Below are positions 26,135 through 33,948 of a stretch of 64,000 nt of DNA, in pieces (within the stretch, counting starts at the first letter, position 1; the number at the start of each line of letters is the position of its first letter). The position numbers were made by a program, and so were the translations under genes. Where the stretch lies: positions 1 through 64,000 of the forward strand of contig JADCRZ010000014.1 in NCBI GenBank assembly GCA_015069695.1. The letters run 5' to 3'. Origin of the DNA: Williamsia sp. GTDB lineage: Bacteria > Bacteroidota > Bacteroidia > Chitinophagales > Chitinophagaceae. Below the pieces are notes generated by a model. That model made no database searches, was not told the origin of the DNA, and was given only the letters and a program-made list of their open reading frames with translations.

Positions 26135-26782
26135 TTAATAGATGCTTCTGGTTTTTTCTTCGTCCAGTTCAGAAATGCCACCCGAGATGGCATACTTCAG
26201 CGCATCAGCTGCACTGATGCGTTCTATCTTTTTTATCCGTCCCGACGGCACGATATACATATTGCCGGCAAACGAGTACGACATAGGCACGTACACCGTT
26301 GTAAAATCTTTCAGCCCCAGTTCAGCAGCATCATCGTCGGTGATAAAACCAATCTGCCACACGTTTTCACCATGCAGGTTGATGAGCACAGCCCGGTTAA
26401 ACTTTCTTTTGTTGCCGGCGAACGCTTCAAAAAAATCTTTTATCGGCGGATAGATCAGCTTGATGCCCGGGGTATGCTCAAGCCAGTAATCAAAGAAATT
26501 AAGCAGCTTGCGGGTGAGATAGTTAGAGCTCAGATAGCCCACCAGGATCAGTGTTACAATGATCACCACAAAGCCCAATCCGTAGTTGTGGTAAATAATA
26601 TTGCCTGCAGCATCTTTTTGCTGAAAAATAGGGATGGGCACCAGGCTGTCTACCGCCGATACAAAGCGGTAGATCAGATAAAACGTAATAGAGACGGGGG
26701 CTACAACCAGCAGGCCCTGTAAAAAATATTGAAACAGTTTGTTCCATTTCCATCGGTCCTGTACAGAAGGTTCTTCGTTCAT
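26135..26782 (-). CDS. DUF502 family inner-membrane protein
   Basis: The 215-aa protein has two transmembrane helices (about 20-42, QGLLVVAPVSITFYLIYRFV, and about 70-92, GFVVIIVTLILVGYLSSNYL). Conserved DUF502 segments follow: EHTPGIKLIYPPIKDFFEAF and the VYVPMSYSFAGNMYIVPSGRI region. Function is unknown; plant homologues (LCV/COV1) act in membranes. It starts a minus-strand run with the phospholipase-like gene 9 bases downstream, so the two are probably co-translated. Confidence 0.88.
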   Translation of the reverse strand: MNEEPSVQDRWKWNKLFQYFLQGLLVVAPVSITFYLIYRFVSAVDSLVPIPIFQQKDAAGNIIYHNYGLGFVVIIVTLILVGYLSSNYLTRKLLNFFDYWLEHTPGIKLIYPPIKDFFEAFAGNKRKFNRAVLINLHGENVWQIGFITDDDAAELGLKDFTTVYVPMSYSFAGNMYIVPSGRIKKIERISAADALKYAISGGISELDEEKTRSIY

Positions 26783-26956
26783 GATGAGGTAGTTGGGTGT
26801 TGTGCAGATAACTGCCGGCGGAAAGATTTTCTACTATTTAAAGTAAAAAAGGGTCTGCTCCGTCAGCGGCAATATTAGGAATTATACAGGGGCCCGGACC
26901 GGGTTTTTTAGCCCGGCCTTATCGGGATGTGCATAAATTATTTTAGAAAAAAAGCC

Positions 26957-26994
26957 TGGAAACTATTGTAACATTAAAAGTTTCCATAGTTTTG
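26957..26994 (+). promoter_or_regulatory. Promoter and TetR-type operator of the efflux operon
   Basis: TTG (26966-26968), an 18-base spacer and TAGTTTTG (26987-26994) form a Bacteroidota promoter 16 bases before the tetR start. TGGAAACT (26957-26964) and AGTTTCCA (26979-26986) form a perfect inverted repeat with centres 22 bases apart, covering the -33 region and touching the -7 box. This is where an autorepressor would be expected to bind. Confidence 0.6.
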
Positions 26995-27010
26995 CCCCCG
27001 ATTTAGCGCA

Positions 27011-27628
27011 ATGGAAGTAAGAGAAAAAATTCTGCAGAAAGCCACAGACCTGTTCATGCACTATGGCATCCGTTCTGTTACCATGGATGAAATTGCTGTA
27101 CAGCTGGGCGTGAGTAAAAAGACGATTTACCAGTTCTATGCCGACAAAGATGAGCTGGTAGATGCCGTGCTGATGAACATCCTGGATGATAACCAGGAAA
27201 CCTGCTGCCAGTACCAGGTAGCAGCGGGCAACGCCATCGAAGAAGTCGTATTTGCCACTGAAATGGTGAAGGACATGTTTGAGAACATGAACCCGTCACT
27301 CCTGTACGACCTGGAAAAACACCATGCAGAGTCGTATAAGAAATTCAATCAGTTCAAGTATAAGTTTTTGCGGGAAATCATTGTTGACAACCTCAAGAGA
27401 GGGATCCAGGAAGGGCTTTACAGGCCGGACATAGATATAGACATTATTACCCTGCTCCGTCTCGAAACCATGATGCTGCCTTTTAGCTACAGCATCGCCA
27501 AAAGCGGCTTCAGTTTTATACAGGTGCATCAGCAACTCACCGAAATGTTTCTTTTTGGGATTGCTTCCCCCAAAGGATACAAACTGATCGAACAATACAA
27601 ACAAGAACGGAAAGAAAAAATCAAGTAA
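27011..27628 (+). CDS. TetR/AcrR family repressor of the efflux operon
   Basis: The 205-aa protein has an N-terminal TetR helix-turn-helix (about 5-50: REKILQKATDLFMHYGIRSVTMDEIAVQLGVSKKTIYQFYADKDELV) and a helical ligand-binding/dimerization domain. It is the first gene of an operon with tolC, an adaptor and an RND pump, with one base between its stop and the tolC start. It probably represses the operon and itself through the inverted repeat in the promoter. The inducing ligand is unknown. Confidence 0.92.
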   Translation: MEVREKILQKATDLFMHYGIRSVTMDEIAVQLGVSKKTIYQFYADKDELVDAVLMNILDDNQETCCQYQVAAGNAIEEVVFATEMVKDMFENMNPSLLYDLEKHHAESYKKFNQFKYKFLREIIVDNLKRGIQEGLYRPDIDIDIITLLRLETMMLPFSYSIAKSGFSFIQVHQQLTEMFLFGIASPKGYKLIEQYKQERKEKIK

Positions 27629-27629
27629 G

Positions 27630-28967
27630 ATGCAAAGAGTAATTATTTCAGCCTTGTGGGTGCTTTGTATAGGCATAAGCACGCCACTGACTGCCCAAAA
27701 AACCAATTCTTTCTCAGCCAAACAAACTGCTGAGTACGCCGCTAAAAACAGCGTACAGGTAAAGAATGCCTTGATTGACGTGACCATCCAACAGCAATCA
27801 AACCGGGAAATTACCTCGGCAGCCTTTCCCCAGATCTCCGGCTCCGTTAACGTAACCGATTACCTGAGCATTCCTACCAACCTGCTGCCCGCAGAATTTT
27901 TCGGCGGCCCGGCCGGCACTTATATCCCGGTAAAGTTTGGTACCAAATACAACGGCTCCTACACTGCCCGCCTGCAGCAGGTCCTGTTCGACGGACAGGT
28001 TTTTGTAGGCCTGCAGGCCAGAAGGTCATCCATCACTTTCAGGCAGCAGACGGCGGAAGTGACCAAGGAAGAAATCAAAGCCAATGTGTACAAAGTCTAT
28101 TACCAGATAGTAGTAGGAAAAAACCAGATCAAGATCATTGATGCCAACATTGCCCGGGCAGAAAAGCTGTTGCACGATACAAGAGAGCTGTTCAAGAACG
28201 GCTTTGCAGAACAGCTGGATGTAGATAAGGTCAATGTAAGCCTGTCTAACCTGCGCACCCAGAAAACAAGTGTGGAAAACCAACTTGAAACCGGCACCAT
28301 CGGGCTCAAATATCTGATCGGTATGCCGGTAAAAGAACAGCTGGTGCTCACCGACAGCCTGAGCGACCAGGACCTGAAAGACGACCTGCTCAATAGTTCC
28401 TACAAGTATGAAGACAGACCGGAGTACCGCCTGCAGCAAACCGCTGCCATACTGGGGCAGTACAATATCAAGCGTTACCAGCTGGCCTACTACCCCACGC
28501 TTTCTTTCAGCGGCACCTTCAACCGGAACGCGCAGCGCAACAAGTTCAATTTCTTTGATAAAGACAAGCCTTATTTCACCACCAGCTTTATCAGCTTCGA
28601 CCTTTCTATTCCCATCTTTGACGGATTTGCCCGGGCAGCCCGGGTGCAGCAGGCCAAGCTCCAGCTGCAGCAAACACAGGCCAATATAGCCAACCTGGAA
28701 AACAGCATCGACAACGACGTGCAGACCGCCCGCGTGCAGATCCGCAATGCCATCGTTACCATGGACGAACAAAAAAAGAACATGGCGCTGGCCGAGCAGG
28801 TGTACAACCAAACAAAGAAAAAATATGAACAGGGACTGGGCTCGAACCTGGAGATCACCAATGCAGAAACAGACCTGATCACGGCACAAAACAATTATTT
28901 CTCTGCCGTATACGACGCCATCATTGCCCGCATCGATTATTTAAAAGCCGTAGGAAAATTACAATAA
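27630..28967 (+). CDS. TolC family outer-membrane efflux protein
   Basis: The 445-aa protein has a signal peptide (cleaved near TAQKT, about residue 23). The duplicated outer-membrane efflux repeat has long coiled-coil helices (about 140-240 and 330-430), ending with the YEQGLGSNLEITNAETDLITAQNNYFSAVYDAIIARIDYLKAVGKL segment typical of TolC-like proteins. It forms the exit duct of a tripartite pump with the following adaptor and RND permease. It lies directly after the repressor gene. Confidence 0.92.
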   Translation: MQRVIISALWVLCIGISTPLTAQKTNSFSAKQTAEYAAKNSVQVKNALIDVTIQQQSNREITSAAFPQISGSVNVTDYLSIPTNLLPAEFFGGPAGTYIPVKFGTKYNGSYTARLQQVLFDGQVFVGLQARRSSITFRQQTAEVTKEEIKANVYKVYYQIVVGKNQIKIIDANIARAEKLLHDTRELFKNGFAEQLDVDKVNVSLSNLRTQKTSVENQLETGTIGLKYLIGMPVKEQLVLTDSLSDQDLKDDLLNSSYKYEDRPEYRLQQTAAILGQYNIKRYQLAYYPTLSFSGTFNRNAQRNKFNFFDKDKPYFTTSFISFDLSIPIFDGFARAARVQQAKLQLQQTQANIANLENSIDNDVQTARVQIRNAIVTMDEQKKNMALAEQVYNQTKKKYEQGLGSNLEITNAETDLITAQNNYFSAVYDAIIARIDYLKAVGKLQ

Positions 28968-28993
28968 CCAAGAAATATTTTAAACCAGATAGT

Positions 28994-30160
28994 ATGAGAA
29001 AGATACTGATAAGTACACTGATCCTGGGTGCAGGCTGGATTGCAGGCTGCAATTCAGCTGATTCAGCCAGCAAAGCCAAAAACCCTGCCGCCAGTAAACA
29101 GGAAGAACTCAAAAAGAAAAAAGACGAAGTCAGCAGACTGAACGCTGAAATCACCAAGCTGGAAAAAGACATCAGCGCTACTGACACCAGCGCAGCCAAA
29201 GAAGAAAAAGCCAAGCTGGTTGCCATCACCCCTATTTCCAAAGAAAGCTTTACCCATTACATCGACCTGCAAGGCCGGGTAGATGCAGAGAATATTTCCT
29301 ACGTTACACCCCGCGGACAAGGCGGCCAGGTAAGAGCCATTTATGTAAAGAAGGGCGACCGGGTAAAGCAAGGCCAGTTGCTGCTCAAGCTGGAAGCTTC
29401 CCTGGTTGACCAGCAGCTGCAAACCGCCAAAACCCAGCTGTCTTACGCACAGGATCTGTACCAGCGCCAGAAAAACCTCTGGGATCAGAAGATCGGTACG
29501 GAAGTACAGCTGATCACTGCCAAGAACAATGTTGACCAGGCGCAGCGCAACATTGCCACCCTGCAGGAACAGCTGTCTTACTCCAATGTATATGCGCAGG
29601 TAGGCGGCGTGGCAGATGAGGTAAATATCAAAGTGGGTGAAACATTTACAGGCGCTCCTACCAACGGCATCAAGATCGTAAACACCAGTGTGCTGAAAGT
29701 TGTGACCGATGTACCGGAAAATTATATTTCCAAGGTTTCCAAAGGCACCCCGGTTGTTGTGACCATTCCCGACATCAGCAAAACATACAATACTACCATC
29801 CGGCTCATCAGCCAGTCGATCGGACTTACTTCCCGGGGCTTTACTGCCGAATGCAGACTGCCGGCTGATGCAAGCCTGAAGCCCAACCAGGTTGCCCTGG
29901 TGAAGATCCAGGACTATACTGCGCCCAATGCCATTACCATACCTGTTAACACCATCCAGACGGACGAAAAAGGAAAATTTGTGCTGGTGGCAAGCAAGGA
30001 AAACGACAAGATGATTGCCCGCAAAAAGCCTGTTTCACTGGGTGAATTGTACGGCGACAAGATCGAAGTAAAAGAAGGCTTGCAGGAAGGAGACGTGCTG
30101 ATAACAGAGGGTTTTCAAAGCGTGTATGAAGGTCAGCTAGTTACAACGGAGGCCAAGTAA
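28994..30160 (+). CDS. RND efflux periplasmic adaptor (membrane fusion protein)
   Basis: The 388-aa lipoprotein has a lipobox ending AGC (Cys19). A Lys/Glu-rich coiled coil (about 32-62, KQEELKKKKDEVSRLNAEITKLEKD) stands ahead of the standard fold and is an additional helical element. The biotinyl-lipoyl-like half motif GQVRAIYVKKGDRVKQGQLLLKL follows, then an alpha-hairpin (about 140-195), a second lipoyl half and beta-barrel domains. It links the RND pump to TolC. Two short stem-loops lie between it and the pump gene. Confidence 0.92.
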   Translation: MRKILISTLILGAGWIAGCNSADSASKAKNPAASKQEELKKKKDEVSRLNAEITKLEKDISATDTSAAKEEKAKLVAITPISKESFTHYIDLQGRVDAENISYVTPRGQGGQVRAIYVKKGDRVKQGQLLLKLEASLVDQQLQTAKTQLSYAQDLYQRQKNLWDQKIGTEVQLITAKNNVDQAQRNIATLQEQLSYSNVYAQVGGVADEVNIKVGETFTGAPTNGIKIVNTSVLKVVTDVPENYISKVSKGTPVVVTIPDISKTYNTTIRLISQSIGLTSRGFTAECRLPADASLKPNQVALVKIQDYTAPNAITIPVNTIQTDEKGKFVLVASKENDKMIARKKPVSLGELYGDKIEVKEGLQEGDVLITEGFQSVYEGQLVTTEAK

Positions 30161-30168
30161 GGTTGACA

Positions 30169-30227
30169 CTGCCCGGCGCGGGCAGCCCCTAGGCAACGAT
30201 ATTAGAAATCCATGCCCGCCGGCATGG
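30169..30227 (+). other. Two intercistronic stem-loops in the efflux operon
   Basis: CTGCCCG/CGGGCAG (30169-30185, 3-base loop) and CCATGCC/GGCATGG (30210-30227, 4-base loop) lie between the adaptor stop and the pump start. They have no T run and may alter mRNA stability or translation of the pump. Confidence 0.5.
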
Positions 30228-30240
30228 CAAAAACAAGACA

Positions 30241-33200
30241 ATGAACGCACTGAAGAATCTTAAGGACAAGATCAAGGAGTTTGCGCCTACCAGTTGGTCC
30301 ATCAACAACAAAACATCCATTTACCTCTTGATACTGTTTGTATCCATGATGGGTGTGTACCAGTTTCTGACCCTGCCCAAGGAACAGTTTCCTGACGTGG
30401 TCATCCCGACCATTTATGTGCAGACAATTTACGTGGGCAACTCTCCGAAAGACATTGAAAACCTGGTTACCAGGCCCATCGAAAAACAAATCAAAGGCAT
30501 CACCGGCGTAAAGATCAGCAAGCTGACCAGCACATCGGTACAGGATTACTCCGCTATTACTGTTGAGTTCAGCACGGATGTGGACATTGACGTAGGTCTG
30601 CAGAAAGTAAAGGATGCGGTTGACAAAGCCAAGACTGACCTTCCCAACGACCTCACCGAAGAACCCAATGTGATGGAAGTAAGCTTGTCTGAAATCCCCA
30701 TCATGTTTGTAAACATCAGTGGTGACTACGACATGGTCCGCCTGAAAAAGTTTGCGGACGACATGCAGGACAAGCTCGAAGAATTGCCGCAGATCACCCG
30801 TGTAGATATTGTGGGTGCTCCCGAACGGGAATTCCAGATCAACGTGGATAACTACAAGATGCAAAGCGCCAATATCACCTTTGATGATATTGCCAATGCA
30901 GTGGCCCGCGAAAACATGGACATATCCGGCGGACAGCTGGAGATAGGAAATGCAAAAAGAAACCTGCAGCTCAAAGGCCAGTTCAAAACTGCGGCCGATA
31001 TCCAGCAGATTATTATCCGCAATACCTCCGGTGCACCTATCTACCTGAAAGACATTGCGCAGATACAGGATACCGCAAAAGAACGGGAAAGCTATGCGCG
31101 GCTGAACGGGAAAAATGTGGTGACGCTGAACATCGTAAAGAGATCCGGTGAAAACCTGATCGAGACCTCCGATGCGGTAAAGAAAACGGTAGAAGAAATG
31201 AAAGGCGAAGTGCTGCCCAAAAATCTGAACATCGTTATAACCGGTGACCAGAGTATCAATACCCGCACGTCGTTCAATGACCTGGTAAACTCTATCGTGA
31301 TCGGGTTTGTGCTGGTATTGCTGGTGCTGATGTTCTTTATGGGCGTAACCAATGCCTTCTTTGTGGCCCTGTCGGTTCCGCTGAGCATGTTTGTGGCCTT
31401 TATGTTCTTACCCGGTGCCGAGCTTGTGATAGGCGGCAAGATCACCCTCAACTTCATGGTGCTTTTTGCCCTCTTGTTTGGGCTGGGTATTATTGTGGAT
31501 GATGCCATTGTGGTGATCGAAAATACCCACAGGATTTTCCTGGAAGGCAAGGGCAAGCTGTCGGCTACCATATCAGCAAAGATGGCGGCCGGTGAAGTCT
31601 TTGTGCCTGTACTGGCCGGAACGCTTACCACGCTTGCGCCATTTGTGCCGCTGCTTTTCTGGCCCGGTATCATTGGTAAGTTCATGATCTACCTGCCAAC
31701 GATGCTCATCTTTACCCTGAGTGCATCGCTGATCGTGGCGTTTATCATGAACCCGGTTTTTGCGGTGGACTTTATGAACCACCCCGATGAGGAAGGCAAG
31801 CGTTCAAAATTGGCCGTTTTCAAGAGTCCATTGCTCTGGGTTCTGTTGGGTGTAGGTATTATCGCAGACTTATTGCACACAACTTTTTTAGGCAACCTGC
31901 TTATTTTCTTTGGGCTATTGATGATCCTGAACCGGCTGGTGATTGAAGACCTCATTCATGGTTTCCAGAACAAGAGCCTGCCCTGGATCATGAGCCATTA
32001 CGAGAACCTGATCCGCTGGTCATTAAAAGGCTGGCGGCCTGTATGGTTGCTGGTCGGAGCCATTGCCTTGTTCTTTGTATCTATCTTTATTTTTGCCGCG
32101 CGGCAGGTACCGGTTGTGTTCTTCCCCAAGGGTGATCCCAACTTTATCTATGTCTATCTCAAACTGCCGGTTGGTACTTCTGTGGATTATACCAATGCAA
32201 TAACAGGCCAGTTGGAGCAAAGAGTGAACCGCGTGCTTGGCAAAGACAACCCGCTGGTTGAAAGTGTGATCTCCAACGTTGCCGTAGGCGCCAATGATCC
32301 CATGAGCGGTGACCGCAGCACCCGTCCGGAATTGGGTCGCATACAGGTATCGTTTATCGAATTTGAAAAAAGACATGGAAAATCAACCCGGCCCTACCTG
32401 GATGGCATCCGCAACGCGATAAAAGGTGTGCCCGGTGCGGTGATTTCTGTTGACCAGGAACAGGGTGGCCCGCCCACCGATCCGCCCGTCAACATTGAAA
32501 TAACCAGTGATGATTTTGACAAGCTTACAAAAACAGCTGTAAGCCTGAAGAACTACCTGGATTCACTGCAGGTGCCCGGCGTGGAAGAGCTGAAGATGAA
32601 CGTAGACCTGACCAATCCGGAGGTAACACTAACGATCGACCGGCAGCGTGCCCTGATTGAAGGTGTATCAACCGGACAAATAGGCCAGCAATTGAGAACA
32701 GCCTTGTTTGGCAGGGAAGTATCAAAGATCAAGGAAGGTGAAGATGAGTACAAAGTGCAGCTGCGCAACCTGGAGATGCAACGCAAAAGCCTGGCCGACC
32801 TGCTGAATATGCGCATTGTTTTCCGGGATATCTCCAGCGGACAGATCAAACAGATACCTATCAGTTCACTGGCTAAAATCGATTATACCACCACCTATGG
32901 CAGCATTGTGCGCAAAGATGCCAAGCGCACCATTACCTTGTATTCAAACGTACTGACAGGTTATACGCCTACTGCCGTTAATGAAGAGCTGAAAAACGAT
33001 ATCGGGCGTTTTGCCAAGAAAGATGAAGGCGTTGCCATCAAACAAACCGGTGAAAGTGAACAACAGGCTGAAACAGGCGCCTTCTTTATAAAGGCCCTAT
33101 TCATTGCCCTTGCATTGATCTTGTTTGTACTGGTACTGCAATTCAACTCCATCAGCAAATCGGTTATTGTACTTACGGAAGTGATCTTTAGCATCATTGG

Positions 33201-33804
33201 TGTGCTGCTTGGATTTGCGCTTACCGGTATGGAAGTATCGGTGGTGATGACAGGTGTGGGTGTTGTAGGGTTAGCGGGTATTGTGGTGAAGAACGGTATC
33301 CTGGTGATCGAGTTTGCCGACGAGTTAAGAAGCCGCGGCTTCAAGACAAGGGAAGCGGTGGTACAGGCCGGTAAAACCCGTATCATTCCGGTACTCTTAA
33401 CTGCTGTGGCGGCCATCCTGGCCCTCATACCGCTGGGTATCGGCTTCAACATCAACTTTGTCACGCTGTTCTCAGAGCTTGATCCGCACATCTTCTTCGG
33501 AGGTGCCAGCGTCAGCTTCTGGAAACCGCTCGCCTGGACGATCATCTTCGGTCTTGCATTTGCATTCTTTATGACCCTGATCATTGTACCGGCCATGTAC
33601 CTGATCGCAGAACGCCTGCGCCGCCCCATGCGCCGCATGTACGGAGGCAAATGGATCTCGATGGTGGGTATTCCGCCGCTCACGCTGCTCTTTATTCCCC
33701 TGATGATTGTTACCGCCATTGTGCACCGGGTGGAGGTAGCCAGAAGAAGAAAAAGGTTGAAGGACCAACCTGTGAATAAAGCCTTTGTGGGCAGTTGGTT
33801 TTAG
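30241..33804 (+). CDS. RND family efflux pump permease
   Basis: The 1187-aa inner-membrane proton antiporter has the AcrB-type duplicated layout. Motif D is visible around 416-426 (GIIVDDAIVVIENTHRIF), with paired aspartates for proton relay. Porter-domain segments GDYDMVRLKKFADDMQDKLEELPQITRVDIVGAPEREFQI and the second-half TM block follow. It is longer than typical AcrB-like pumps (about 1030-1060). One contribution is a segment near 515-575 with extra hydrophobic helices (LLWVLLGVGIIADLL and LLIFFGLLMILNRL), and the C-terminus is extended. The substrate is unknown. The last gene of the operon, it ends 5 bases before a family A repeat. Confidence 0.93.
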   Translation: MNALKNLKDKIKEFAPTSWSINNKTSIYLLILFVSMMGVYQFLTLPKEQFPDVVIPTIYVQTIYVGNSPKDIENLVTRPIEKQIKGITGVKISKLTSTSVQDYSAITVEFSTDVDIDVGLQKVKDAVDKAKTDLPNDLTEEPNVMEVSLSEIPIMFVNISGDYDMVRLKKFADDMQDKLEELPQITRVDIVGAPEREFQINVDNYKMQSANITFDDIANAVARENMDISGGQLEIGNAKRNLQLKGQFKTAADIQQIIIRNTSGAPIYLKDIAQIQDTAKERESYARLNGKNVVTLNIVKRSGENLIETSDAVKKTVEEMKGEVLPKNLNIVITGDQSINTRTSFNDLVNSIVIGFVLVLLVLMFFMGVTNAFFVALSVPLSMFVAFMFLPGAELVIGGKITLNFMVLFALLFGLGIIVDDAIVVIENTHRIFLEGKGKLSATISAKMAAGEVFVPVLAGTLTTLAPFVPLLFWPGIIGKFMIYLPTMLIFTLSASLIVAFIMNPVFAVDFMNHPDEEGKRSKLAVFKSPLLWVLLGVGIIADLLHTTFLGNLLIFFGLLMILNRLVIEDLIHGFQNKSLPWIMSHYENLIRWSLKGWRPVWLLVGAIALFFVSIFIFAARQVPVVFFPKGDPNFIYVYLKLPVGTSVDYTNAITGQLEQRVNRVLGKDNPLVESVISNVAVGANDPMSGDRSTRPELGRIQVSFIEFEKRHGKSTRPYLDGIRNAIKGVPGAVISVDQEQGGPPTDPPVNIEITSDDFDKLTKTAVSLKNYLDSLQVPGVEELKMNVDLTNPEVTLTIDRQRALIEGVSTGQIGQQLRTALFGREVSKIKEGEDEYKVQLRNLEMQRKSLADLLNMRIVFRDISSGQIKQIPISSLAKIDYTTTYGSIVRKDAKRTITLYSNVLTGYTPTAVNEELKNDIGRFAKKDEGVAIKQTGESEQQAETGAFFIKALFIALALILFVLVLQFNSISKSVIVLTEVIFSIIGVLLGFALTGMEVSVVMTGVGVVGLAGIVVKNGILVIEFADELRSRGFKTREAVVQAGKTRIIPVLLTAVAAILALIPLGIGFNINFVTLFSELDPHIFFGGASVSFWKPLAWTIIFGLAFAFFMTLIIVPAMYLIAERLRRPMRRMYGGKWISMVGIPPLTLLFIPLMIVTAIVHRVEVARRRKRLKDQPVNKAFVGSWF

Positions 33805-33808
33805 ATTA

Positions 33809-33947
33809 TTGTCTTGAACCAGGATTACACGGATTACAGGATTGCAGCTTGAGGCTTGATCACATCTTGAAGTTGATCGATACTCATCTTTAAAGATCGC
33901 TCCTCAAGCTGCAATCCTGTAATCCGTGTAATCCTGGTTCAAGACAA
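33809..33947. repeat. Family A fold-back repeat with perfect 46-bp arms
   Basis: The left arm (33809-33854) begins TTGTCTTGAACCAGGATTAC. The right arm (33902-33947) is its exact reverse complement over all 46 bases, around a 47-base loop. It exactly fills the gap between two convergent genes, starting 5 bases after the RND permease stop and ending 1 base before the M16 peptidase stop. The arm itself contains an AGGATTAC/CGGATTAC/AGGATTGC near-repeat. It could act as a bidirectional terminator. Confidence 0.9.
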
Positions 33948-33948
33948 A

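Noticed and set aside
25265-26722. 485-aa open frame on the plus strand spanning two genes
   Set aside because: It is antisense to the phospholipase-like and DUF502 genes, both of which have family motifs and signal/membrane segments. The long frame results from codon bias.
26890-26920. Plus-strand terminator-like CCCGGACCGGG with T run upstream of tetR
   Set aside because: The loop would be only about 1-3 bases and the stem about 4-5 pairs, so it is too weak to claim.
32961-33719. 252-aa open frame on the minus strand
   Set aside because: It is antisense to the RND permease; Met/Ser/Thr-rich composition is typical of a shadow of transmembrane codons.
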